The position numbers and the translations under genes are program-made. This document shows positions 47,701-54,685 of a DNA stretch of 64,000 nt, in pieces. Position 1 is the stretch's first letter. The number at the start of each line of letters is the position of its first letter. This stretch comes from Methanosarcina sp. DH2 (GTDB taxonomy: Archaea; Halobacteriota; Methanosarcinia; Methanosarcinales; Methanosarcinaceae), in contig NZ_WJBI01000014.1 of the NCBI RefSeq assembly GCF_020804225.1, positions 123,875 through 187,874 on the forward strand. Reading direction: 5' to 3'. The notes beneath the pieces were generated by a model. The model worked only from the letters and a program-made list of their open reading frames with translations. It searched no databases and was not told the origin of the DNA.

Positions 47701-48361
47701 AGCCGCAGGTTGCAAGGGCCTCTATGATATCATCCTGCTCAAAACCGTAGGCGACTCGTCTTTCTTCCCAGGGTTCTCCGTTTATACGCTTAAACTCGGT
47801 TTTGAAAGGCTCATAGAGTCCTTTTTCTTCAAGCTGTTCTTCAAGGTCTGCGATCCAGAAAACGTCTCCCATATACCCTCGCATATCATTGAAAGCCCTC
47901 ATGAAGATATTTACAATCTGCTCGTCGCCCTTGTTTGCAGTGTTTGCTTTGGAATCAATATTAAAAAGAATAACGTCTTTAGTGCCGGTAGTAACGGCTT
48001 TCTCAATATTGGCAAAAATCGCGGGGTCTGTTATTTTTTCCCTGAAAAACTCGAGTGCTGTCTTCCCCTGAACCGCTCTATTTGCCAGTAAATACGACAG
48101 GATTTTGAGGAAATGTGATTTACCCGATCCGAAGAACCCTGAGATCCAGACCCCTATTTTATCCGTGGGTTCTTCCAGTGTTGCAGTATAGTTCCTGAAG
48201 AATGTATCAAAATGCTTTAGAGACTCGCCTGTCACCACATACTCATCAAGTTCAGTATAGACGCTTCTTTCGTCTTCCTGATCAACTTTAATTACCCCGT
48301 TGATATCCCTTCGGATATCTTTCTCAAATAAATCTTCTATTTTTATTTCTGTGGCAGTCAT
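44756..48361 (-). CDS. brxC: BREX P-loop ATPase BrxC
   Basis: A protein of about 1201 residues, from ATG 48361 (MTATEIKIEDLFEKD); a GTG three codons upstream is less likely. The family opening EDLFEKDIRRDINGVIKVDQ and GFFGSGKSHFLKILSYLLA (Walker A, ~residues 73-91) are clear. Walker B is IIFLVDEVGQYIGEN, followed by AWVAVTSQAD. The C-terminal half is helical. BrxC is the large ATPase common to most BREX types. Upstream, three 17-bp tandem repeats fill much of the 170-bp gap to brxB. Confidence 0.93.
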   Translation of the reverse strand: MTATEIKIEDLFEKDIRRDINGVIKVDQEDERSVYTELDEYVVTGESLKHFDTFFRNYTATLEEPTDKIGVWISGFFGSGKSHFLKILSYLLANRAVQGKTALEFFREKITDPAIFANIEKAVTTGTKDVILFNIDSKANTANKGDEQIVNIFMRAFNDMRGYMGDVFWIADLEEQLEEKGLYEPFKTEFKRINGEPWEERRVAYGFEQDDIIEALATCGSMSRESASRLFESDGASYTFSVEKFANKLNKYCKSKGKAHQIIFLVDEVGQYIGENSELMLNLQTIVEDLGTRLQGKAWVAVTSQADIDTVTKEHVKGNDFSKIQGRFNTRLGLTSANVDEVIKKRILQKKEEYREVLASYYAEKQTILRNLLAFSNRAEIKVYKNEEDFVNVYPFVPYQFNLAQKVFEKIRETGFTGKHLAKGERSLLGAFKESTVNYGENNVGLLIPFHAFYETIAGFLDPIIAKTISHARKNEFLNEKDCEVLEVLFMIRNIKEIEPNLDNLIVLSITSVDEDKIKLKQRIIESLRKLEDQTLINKSEDKYYFLTNEEQDINREIKGIDIEEHQILEEVHGMLYEQKQGICSASHKDYKFNKAIDDRVKAVPGADLTIKFLTPLSDQYNSKKGNQQSLSGDSLSNIDSADTLLFILPEDDLIDQIRSYLRIEKYLKQNSSNRNNVEIQNILSTKQQNAISARANAAELIQKGVSDSRVFVDNKEVTPGKSSPKERIKEGLDLLIENVYNKAGYATKEYETESDVLRVLRSDDLERFGGECSDINRLALKEVLEYIQLKQVRSGRVLLSDLKERFMKKPYGWKEMTISGLVATLFLREEIKLRYQSECLFNNVDATAKHLTRRDDADKLVIEIREKTGEEELKAVKQILKDLFEKLDLPEKEEKLYEEAKKIFQKELSGLQIIEGRYEEEKSFPGRTQIEAYRKFLKELTENSDPSAFFRAIASRKTEFEELHADAEPVKNFFKGSQVDIFRRLARKYKAYCRNTQFLGEETKAAIEEVDAILSLEKPYPQVRQLPMLEKKIEASIQEALSAQKKEIRESLDTVTKELGKDLSDEKYSDDFRETVLGLFNVVKRTIEDAEDCALVQSQLPMINSLRVEAYGLRDAEILRLREKTPEVPYGGGTDNPGKPEGGCIPPKVPQVPQRTTKVIDKLSFFKSEKMLESEEDIEEYITQLKGKLMKLVKEENIRI

Positions 48362-48388
48362 GTTTAGCACTCTGAGTAAATATCAGTC

Positions 48389-48456
48389 TGAATAGAATTT
48401 CAATGTGAATAGAACTTCAATGTGAATAGAATTCCAATGTGAATCAAATTTAAGAT
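48389..48456. repeat. 17-bp tandem repeat between brxB and brxC
   Basis: The unit TGAATAGAATTTCAATG is repeated at 48389-48405, 48406-48422 and 48423-48439 with one or two changes, then a partial fourth unit begins. It lies in the 170-bp gap before brxC. It may be a binding array, a spacer or a slippage product; no hairpin is evident. Confidence 0.75.
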
Positions 48457-48540
48457 AATTAAGAGTATAGCCTGAAAGTTTAAAACTTCCCTTCAGCCTG
48501 AAACTTCCCCTCAAAAAGAATCCGGGGCAACCTTCTTAAA

Positions 48541-49113
48541 TTATATTGCTTCTGGCATCAAGCGGAAAGCTCTGTAGTAGTTCTTGCTTTTAAATTCGCC
48601 AAATAAGCTCAGGTCAAGCCCGCTGAATTTTCCCGGATAAAACATCACAAGGGGCTTTTTGCCTGTAACAGAATGAAGGTTGTTAAGGACGGAATGAGCT
48701 CTTGTCATTGGCCATGCATTTCCTACTCCTGTCAGGAAAATCAGGTTGTAATCAACTTTAAGTATCTCGGTAATCTCTTTTTTTGTGGCTTCTTGATTCA
48801 GAATTAATCTGATCTTCTCAAGCAAGGCATCTGAACCCTTTTTCTTTTCAAACTGAATTATTTTTTCATCAGTAAGCTTCTGATTCAGGATTTTGAGACA
48901 TAGATTGTACAGATTAATCTCAACTATCTTAATCGAGTGTTTGATCTCAAAGCTTGAGATCATCTTATTTAGAGTGTCCCTTACAAGAAGCTCTTTTTCC
49001 GGTTCGTAATCAAAAATCCAGTATGGAATCTCGTTTCCCAACCCCTTGCAGTCCAGAAAATCCTTTGTTTTGATCTTGTCGTTAAAGAGTTCGAGACGCT
49101 CTTCAAGTTTCAT
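48541..49113 (-). CDS. brxB: BREX protein BrxB (DUF1788)
   Basis: A 190-residue protein of the DUF1788/BrxB family: IPYWIFDYEPEKELLVRD (~residues 28-45), then IVEINLYNL, LIFLTGVGNAWPMTRAHSVL and LVMFYPGKFSGLDLSLFG. This last block is the family signature. The usual length is 180-200. It is the first recognised gene of the BREX operon here. In type 1 systems it is normally preceded by brxA (DUF1819), which is not present; IS debris takes that place. Confidence 0.88.
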   Translation of the reverse strand: MKLEERLELFNDKIKTKDFLDCKGLGNEIPYWIFDYEPEKELLVRDTLNKMISSFEIKHSIKIVEINLYNLCLKILNQKLTDEKIIQFEKKKGSDALLEKIRLILNQEATKKEITEILKVDYNLIFLTGVGNAWPMTRAHSVLNNLHSVTGKKPLVMFYPGKFSGLDLSLFGEFKSKNYYRAFRLMPEAI

Positions 49114-49220
49114 GATCTTAGAATACAGGCGCTATCTATAAATTGGTTATTATTTTCAACCAGTACTGTAGTATTTATTTTCAAGCTCTCTGCATCTAAT
49201 GGTCTCAATAAATTAACAGT

Positions 49221-49448
49221 TCAATGCTGAGGCATATATTGGCACATACACCAACCCTCCCTGCCCTCATGCAACTGATGACTGCATGCCTTGCAGGGAA
49301 TGGGCTTTTCTCTCAGAGCTTCATCAATTGTGTACACTCTGCCGGAAAGTTTCTGGCATTCAGAACAGGAAGCGTCTCCACCGGTAAAAACAAAAACTCT
49401 TTCAATGCCTTTCTGTTGATAAGCCATCAGTTCTATCTTTGCTGACAT
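49221..49448 (-). CDS. Small cysteine-rich protein
   Basis: A 75-residue frame with two cysteine pairs and a third group: CSECQKLSGRVYTIDEAL, PCKACSH and WCMCQY. It resembles the C-terminal zinc-binding end of phage head (SPP1 gp7/Mu F-type) proteins, where CxxC...G..Y.I.eAL is common, so it may be a fragment of a provirus gene. The start lies in IS-flanking sequence and no clear ribosome site is seen. Probably a remnant or small zinc protein. Confidence 0.4.
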   Translation of the reverse strand: MSAKIELMAYQQKGIERVFVFTGGDASCSECQKLSGRVYTIDEALREKPIPCKACSHQLHEGREGWCMCQYMPQH

Positions 49449-49470
49449 CTGAAGGGGTTTGAAGAAATCT

Positions 49471-50477
49471 CGGCTCTGTAGAAATCCTTAATTTGATACA
49501 AATTATTTCTGCAACTTTTTTATTTATATTGTAGACTAACAGTTTAATTTTTATTTTTTGACTTGGTTGAAGTACTTTCTTGCCCTGAGTATTTCTCCAA
49601 ACTTCCTTTTGACAACAGAGAACGTTGTTTCCGCTATATTGCGTTTATTGTATTTGATTTTGTCAAAGCTTAAATACAGCTTTTTTTCTGTATTTTCCCT
49701 TTACTTTCTTCCTCTTTCTCTCTCTTAGAGGTATAATTAAACTGCTTTGATTTCTTCTCTAACCAGAGCATGAATTTTTTCAGAATCATACCCTTTATCC
49801 ATCACGTAACATTCTGATTTTCTTGTCTTATTTGATTGTCTTATCAGAGCATTTACATGTTTGATATCATGATCCGTTTTTTGACTGATTTTCCATCCCA
49901 ATAGTTCGTAACCAGAATTCCTTCTTTACTATTTAATCTCATTTTGTCAAAAGTTCTAAAGCTGTTTTATTCATACGGAGAAAATGTCTCTATTACAGCT
50001 ATTGATGCAACTGGGTTTACGAGTTCTTATGCAAGTTATTATTATCTCGAAGAACAGGAAAGATCCGAAGGAGCTTCCTGAAAACTTCAATATCAGTAGA
50101 CACAGATAAAAAAGTAATTTTGAAGAGTAGTGAAATGAGGAATCTTATCAAGGTCAAGTTTTTCCTTTATATCGTTCATGATATCGATAAGTTCTACAAA
50201 ATCACGATAGTCTGCGCTTATATACTCATTCAATAAAACCAGAACAAGAAGCTGATGTTGAGTATAAACATGTTTGGAATATTTGCAGGAGTAAAGGTTC
50301 AGTCTTCTAGACTGAACCGTCTTAAGAAGAGATCAATAAATTTGATATACTTATTTGATGACAACAGGGATTGCTCCTTCGTTTTTTGTGGGGACAAAAA
50401 ATAAGGAGCAATTTTACAATTTAATTTTTATAAAATTTTTGGGTAAAAACAGAATTTAGAGGATTTCTACAGAGCCG
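49471..50477 (-). mobile_element. Dead IS5-type element with perfect 17-bp terminal repeats
   Basis: CGGCTCTGTAGAAATCC at 49471-49487 is the exact inverse of 50461-50477. Between them the minus strand still shows broken pieces of an IS5-type transposase: HQLLVLVLLNEYISADYR and DLDKIPHFTTLQ near the right end, CYVMDKGYDSEKIHALV in the middle, and KYNKRNIAETTFSVVKRKFG at the left end. Many frameshifts and stops break it. The orientation is minus. A lone matching end is found at 25048. Confidence 0.88.
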
Positions 50478-50488
50478 CAATATTCTGT

Positions 50489-50830
50489 CTACGAAATGAC
50501 TAGTCTTGTATATTCCTCGTAAGGCTCAATTACTCTTGAATTGATTTCACTAGGAAATTTAGCATTATGCACTACTTTATTTCTTAAACTCATAAGACTT
50601 CTATTTTCTGGAGTGCAAGTTACTCCATATTCATTGATAAGAGCACCTAATTTATCATTGAAAGTTGTATGTTGATAGCCAATAGAACTTGCAATTGATT
50701 TCGTTGTTTCATCGTCAAGCTTAACATTTTCTTTTCCGAGAGCTTTTAGCTGTCTTTACCAGTTCTCCATCCACGTTAAAGGTGAATCACTTGCAAAGGT
50801 TTTCGTCGAGTTTTGAATACCAAGTCTTCG
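50489..50830 (-). pseudogene. Decayed HEPN-like gene remnant
   Basis: A 114-codon minus-strand frame without start and with one internal TAA reads as protein: TKTFASDSPLTWMENW, stop, RQLKALGKENVKLDD and later SLRNKVVHNAKFPSEINSRV. RNKVVH is the Rx4-6H arrangement of HEPN nucleases and the helical context fits. It stops 12 bp before the dead IS. It is probably the end of a toxin-like or DUF4145-type gene that the IS or a deletion ruined. Confidence 0.45.
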
Positions 50831-50911
50831 TTACAATCATTACAAATATATAAAAACTACTGGAACAATTATTAATGATGCGCTCCACATAAAAACAAAT
50901 GAGGTTGCTAT

Positions 50912-52024
50912 ATGCATCGTTTCCAAGAAGAAATAAGTTCATGTATTGATTGTAAGAAATGCTGGGATGTATGCCCTGCCAACATGGTTACTGAAGGTAA
51001 TCGTTTTACTCCGCAAGGAAAGATCAAATCACTTGCAAAGATAGTCGCAGGTGAAGAGCTTACACAGGACGAGATGGACAATATTTACCTTTCCACAAGG
51101 TGTGGAGCATGTGATGATGTATGCCCTGTAAGTATACCAATCACAGATATCATCCAGTATGAAAGGGAGTTGTTAGCAAAGCAGGGTAGAGAGCCTGCCA
51201 AGACCACGGCCATCTCAAAGAACATTATTGAACGTAATAGTCCCGGAGGTATGGACCCGTCAACAAGGTTTGACTGGATCACAGATGACCTTGAAATTGA
51301 CGAAAGCTCGGAGATTGCCTATATGACAGGCTGCTGGATTGCACACAGCCAGCCGGACATAGCCAGGTCAACTATTCGCCTGCTCAACCATGTCGGCATC
51401 AAGCCAATGCTTCTGAAGGAAGAGAAATGTTGCGGGCTTTTCCTCATAGACAACGGGCATCTTGAAGAGGCAGCAGCGCATGCAAAGAAATTCGTAGACT
51501 ATATCGAATCCCTGGGAGTGAAGAAAGTTATAGCTTCATGCCCCGGTTGTTACCTAGTTCTGGGCCGTGAGTACCCTAAACTCTACAGGGAGTTGAACTT
51601 TGAAGTTGAACATTCTCTCAACCTGTTCAGAGATTTGATAAATGATGGTACTCTCAGACCAAAGAAACTTGAGTATACTGTTGCGGTAAGGGATGCCTGT
51701 CCCCTGAGAGAATCAAAGGATGTATCCCGTGATATCCTCTCGAGCATGGATGTGAAGATAAAGGAGCTCTTTGACGGCAAACAGGTATGCTGTGGAGGTC
51801 CTGCAGGTCTTAAACCCAACTTCCCGGAAATATCTGCCGATATTGCCATGATGTCGGTTAAGGACTATAAAGAGAAGGCCGATGTGATGATCTCGTATTG
51901 TCCCTTCTGCATGCATCATATAGGCAGTGTTTGTAAGTCAAAGGATGAAGAGTTGAATATGAAGGATATTTCAGTTTTGCTGGCAGAAAGTATATTTGGA
52001 AATATGAAGGAGGAGGAATTATGA
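50912..52024 (+). CDS. HdrD-like iron-sulfur protein with two CCG domains
   Basis: A 370-residue protein. Two 4Fe-4S motifs open it: CIDCKKCWDVCP (~residues 12-23) and CGACDDVCPVS (~68-78). Two CCG (DUF3483/heterodisulfide-reductase type) domains follow: the first has EEKCCGLFL and ASCPGCY (~168-215), the second QVCCGGPAGL and ISYCPFCMHH (~290-333). This is the layout of HdrD/HdrB-GlpC proteins, which bind non-cubane clusters and reduce disulfides or pass electrons. GAGGT precedes the ATG. It overlaps the CGGC gene by 4 bp. The substrate is unknown. It lacks the HdrE membrane partner, so a soluble redox role is likely. Confidence 0.82.
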   Translation: MHRFQEEISSCIDCKKCWDVCPANMVTEGNRFTPQGKIKSLAKIVAGEELTQDEMDNIYLSTRCGACDDVCPVSIPITDIIQYERELLAKQGREPAKTTAISKNIIERNSPGGMDPSTRFDWITDDLEIDESSEIAYMTGCWIAHSQPDIARSTIRLLNHVGIKPMLLKEEKCCGLFLIDNGHLEEAAAHAKKFVDYIESLGVKKVIASCPGCYLVLGREYPKLYRELNFEVEHSLNLFRDLINDGTLRPKKLEYTVAVRDACPLRESKDVSRDILSSMDVKIKELFDGKQVCCGGPAGLKPNFPEISADIAMMSVKDYKEKADVMISYCPFCMHHIGSVCKSKDEELNMKDISVLLAESIFGNMKEEEL

Positions 52025-52353
52025 AAGTCGGCTTAATCAGATGTATACAAACAGAAGATATGTGTCCTGCTACTACTTGCTTCAAGGTGATGAAAGAAAA
52101 AAAGCTTGCTTTTGAAGGAGTTACAGAGGACATCGAAGTAATTGGTATCAGTACTTGTGGCGGCTGCCCAGGAAAGAAGGCTGTAACAAGAGCGGCGGAA
52201 ATGGCAAAAAGGGGCGCTGACACGATTGTATTTGCCTCCTGCATATTTAAAGGCACTCCTATAGGCTTTCCGTGTCCTCATGCACAGGTAATGAAAAACG
52301 CTATTGTTAGGAAACTTGGTGATACCGTAAAAATCATTGATTATACACATTAA
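52021..52353 (+). CDS. CGGC-domain protein
   Basis: A 110-residue CGGC-domain protein (STCGGCPGKKAVTRAAEM, residues ~44-61), with further cysteines at DMCPATTC and FASCIFKGTPIGFPCPH. The family is thought to bind metal or an Fe-S cluster and is found next to redox enzymes. GGAGG lies six bases before the ATG, and the ATGA overlap couples it to the HdrD-like gene. A dead copy lies at 53160-53464. Confidence 0.78.
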   Translation: MKVGLIRCIQTEDMCPATTCFKVMKEKKLAFEGVTEDIEVIGISTCGGCPGKKAVTRAAEMAKRGADTIVFASCIFKGTPIGFPCPHAQVMKNAIVRKLGDTVKIIDYTH

Positions 52354-52382
52354 TCTTCGTAAAAGAGGTAAAACTTTGAATA

Positions 52383-52504
52383 CAATAGGACTTATGCAAT
52401 TGAGCCTGAAAATCAATAAGCTTTAAACCTCAAGCTGATCAAAATAAATTTGATAATAGTGTTTATTGAGCTTGATTTTGTGTATTAATCCATAAGTCCT
52501 ATTG
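52383..52504. repeat. 122-bp MITE-like element with 14-bp inverted ends
   Basis: CAATAGGACTTATG at 52383-52396 and its exact inverse CATAAGTCCTATTG at 52491-52504 bound a foldable AT-rich segment whose inner arms also partly pair. The termini resemble those of IS5-type elements (GGACTTAYG). It carries no gene. Confidence 0.6.
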
Positions 52505-52520
52505 ATAAAAAATAATAATT

Positions 52521-52777
52521 AAATTACAATGATTTCCAGACCTTTGCCAATGATTCGCCTTTTACATTTCTCAGAGTCTATCAGAAAAGCGTTGTGGCTC
52601 ACATAATCTTTTACAAAGTTAGCAGGCACATCGGGATGGATATACTTATATTATAGGTATTATTGACTTTGCTGCATGCCATTATTGACTTTTCGATAGA
52701 CTTTAGTCCTTTTTAAGCATCAATGTGAATCCAGAGATAGAGTAGTTTGTTGATGGAAACTTTCAGGAGGCGGTTAC
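52521..52777. repeat. Duplicated 3' end of the tRNA-editing gene and a second dyad element
   Basis: Bases 52522-52566 repeat the 3' end of the threonyl-tRNA editing gene (53518-53565; TGATTTCCAGACCTTTG onward) with few changes, in the same orientation. Then AGTCTATCAGAAAAG (52575-52589) and its near-inverse CTTTTCGATAGACT (52689-52702) bound another small IS-like scrap. The remaining bases lead into the TauE-like gene with its CAGGAGG ribosome site at 52764-52770. Confidence 0.6.
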
Positions 52778-53143
52778 TTGATACTTGATTTAATTTGGTA
52801 TACAATAATAGGTATTGTGGCAGGCATATTAAGCGGATTATTCGGAATTGGTGGCGGAATTATAATCATTCCTGCATTAATGTTTTTACAGGGATTTTCT
52901 CAGTTGAAAGCCCAAGGTACTTCTCTGGTCGCAATGCTTCCGCCTGTTGGAATACTTGCGTTTCTCGAATATTATAAAAGAGGAAACGCCGATTTATCTG
53001 CGGGTATAATTATTTGTATTGCTATGGTTGTAGGTGCAAAATTCGGAGCGCAGTTTGCAAATACGTTATCAGCAGATGTGATGAAGAAGGGTTTAGGTAT
53101 ATTTTTCATGCTGGTAGGACTTAAAGTTTTCATGGGAAAGTAA
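52778..53143 (+). CDS. Half-length TauE/SafE-type permease
   Basis: A 121-residue membrane protein with the TauE/SafE pattern GIVAGILSGLFGIGGGIIIIP near the start (written here in parts: GLFGIGGG at ~22-29), QGTSLVAMLPP and GAKFGAQFAN. About four hydrophobic helices are predicted by eye. Full TauE proteins have about 250 residues and two such repeats, so this would be a half-size unit that may dimerise. CAGGAGG seven bases before TTG 52778 fixes the unusual TTG start. The family exports sulfite or organosulfur anions, which would suit the sulfur and redox neighbours. Confidence 0.75.
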   Translation: MILDLIWYTIIGIVAGILSGLFGIGGGIIIIPALMFLQGFSQLKAQGTSLVAMLPPVGILAFLEYYKRGNADLSAGIIICIAMVVGAKFGAQFANTLSADVMKKGLGIFFMLVGLKVFMGK

Positions 53144-53159
53144 TTTACATAGCTTACGG

Positions 53160-53464
53160 TACACTGCCGATATGTGCCCGGCTACTGCTTGTTTAAAGGT
53201 GATGAAAGAAAAAAAACTAGCTTTTGAAGGGATTACAGAGGATATCGAAATAATAGGTCTCAATACTTGTGACGGTTTCCTGGCAAAGAAGCAGTGACTC
53301 GAACAGCGGAGATGGTTAAAAGAGGAGCTGATACGATTGTTCTAGCATCCTGCATATTTAAGGGTACACCTATAGGCTTCCAGTGCCCTCATGCACAAGA
53401 TATGAAAGATGCTATCGTTAGGAAACTTGGCGATACTGTAAAAATTATTGATTACACACATTAA
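53160..53464 (+). pseudogene. Dead copy of the CGGC-domain gene
   Basis: This is a diverged repeat of 52021-52353. It reads MCPATACLKVMKEKKLAFEG, then the CGGC motif is replaced and two 1-base deletions near 53275-53300 break the frame, and the end ASCIFKGTPIGFQCPH to DYTH-stop is again recognisable. No start codon remains. It shows that the segment holding the CGGC gene and the editing-domain gene was duplicated. Confidence 0.85.
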
Positions 53465-53521
53465 CCTTTCTTAGATGAGATAAATTTTTAATAGTCTTAG
53501 GGACGATGAATGAAAACGAAA

Positions 53522-53941
53522 TTACAGTGATTTCCAGACCTTTGCTAACGATTCGCCTTTAACATGAATTTTAAATTCATAGAAATATCCAAATGGTGTC
53601 GTTGAGGTTTCAAGCCCCTTCGCAGTTAGTTTATCCTTGATTGTTTTAACGGCATCTTCCGCAAACTCGACACTCGACTTACTCTCAGATAAATGCCCAA
53701 ATGAATGCAGAACTACCTTTTTTCTATCCGTTTTTTTAGCTAACCAGCTAATGTTATTAACAGCTTTCTTAACAACCTTATCTTTCTGATCCTCATCCTC
53801 TTTCTCAACGTTGATGAAAATAACAAGGGAGTCTGTTGTTGATTCTTCTACATCACAGGTCTCAGCAGATTCTACGGTCTTGCTGAACGTTTTATACCAG
53901 AAATCATTAGTATCGAACATTAATAACTTCATTTTAACCAC
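53522..53941 (-). CDS. Free-standing archaeal threonyl-tRNA editing domain
   Basis: A 139-residue protein matching the archaeal N-terminal editing domain of threonyl-tRNA synthetase (tRNA-Thr_ED, a D-aminoacyl-tRNA deacylase-like fold): MKLLMFDTNDFWYKTF at the start, VLHSFGHLSESKSS (~residues 82-95) and ETSTTPFGYFYEFKIHVKG near the end. It removes serine wrongly attached to tRNA-Thr. Here it is a separate protein that would act in trans. Start at 53941; an ATG two codons in (MKLL) is the likelier first residue. Its 3' end is duplicated at 52522. Confidence 0.85.
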   Translation of the reverse strand: MVKMKLLMFDTNDFWYKTFSKTVESAETCDVEESTTDSLVIFINVEKEDEDQKDKVVKKAVNNISWLAKKTDRKKVVLHSFGHLSESKSSVEFAEDAVKTIKDKLTAKGLETSTTPFGYFYEFKIHVKGESLAKVWKSL

Positions 53942-53955
53942 GCAAAAGCACTATT

Positions 53956-54537
53956 TTATTCCTTTCCAGGCTTTGAGAAGACAAGACCGTAATGGTATGG
54001 TTTCAGATCATGTCTGCCCTCAAACTTAAATCCGCCTTCAATAGCCCATTTAATACATTGCTCTGGTCTGGGCCGTATTGTCATTGGTGGGCCTCGAGGT
54101 GTTTCAGGATCATAGTTCCAGTGTATTACGCCTAATTTCCCTCCGGATTTTAGGATTCTATAGGCTTCTTTAAGGAGTTCTTCCGGCTTTTCTGCATGAA
54201 GAATGTTAAAAAACATTGCATAGTCCACACTTCTGTCTTCAAACCCGGAACCTTCATTAACAAAATCTCGAAGAAGCGTTCTTATATTGTTTAATTTTTT
54301 TTCATTTGCTCTTTCGACAACTCTCTTTATCATTTCTTCTTCGACATCAATAGCATATACTGTTCCCTTTACGATTTTTGCTGCGGGTAAAGTAAAAGTT
54401 CCATAACCACATCCAAATTCCACTACATCTGCCACATTATGGTTAAGCTCCATAATACACAAGATTTTTTCTGGCTCAAAGAATTCTGTCCATATCTTTT
54501 CGTTGGGCATACCACTTTCTCTAACTTTCATGCTCAA
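53956..54537 (-). CDS. Class I SAM-dependent methyltransferase
   Basis: A 193-residue methyltransferase. Motif I is VVEFGCGYGTFTLPAAK (~residues 38-54), motif II is VYAIDVEEEMI, and motif IV is DYAMFFNILHAEKPEELL, with the post-motif GGKLGVIHWNYDPETPRGPP. It belongs to the Methyltransf_11/25 group close to arsenite- and ubiquinone-type methylases. The substrate is not readable. It lies 14 bp upstream of the editing-domain gene on the same strand and may share its message. Confidence 0.82.
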   Translation of the reverse strand: MSMKVRESGMPNEKIWTEFFEPEKILCIMELNHNVADVVEFGCGYGTFTLPAAKIVKGTVYAIDVEEEMIKRVVERANEKKLNNIRTLLRDFVNEGSGFEDRSVDYAMFFNILHAEKPEELLKEAYRILKSGGKLGVIHWNYDPETPRGPPMTIRPRPEQCIKWAIEGGFKFEGRHDLKPYHYGLVFSKPGKE

Positions 54538-54685
54538 TACCCGACTCTCTTTAGTTTGTTACATGTTAACGAATCTCATGCATAACTTCGAATACTGTTT
54601 ATAATGATTTTATTGACTTGAAGCTATAATTAGTTTTAATATAAAAAACAATACTTTTAGGCAACCTGTTTCTAATCAAATACAA

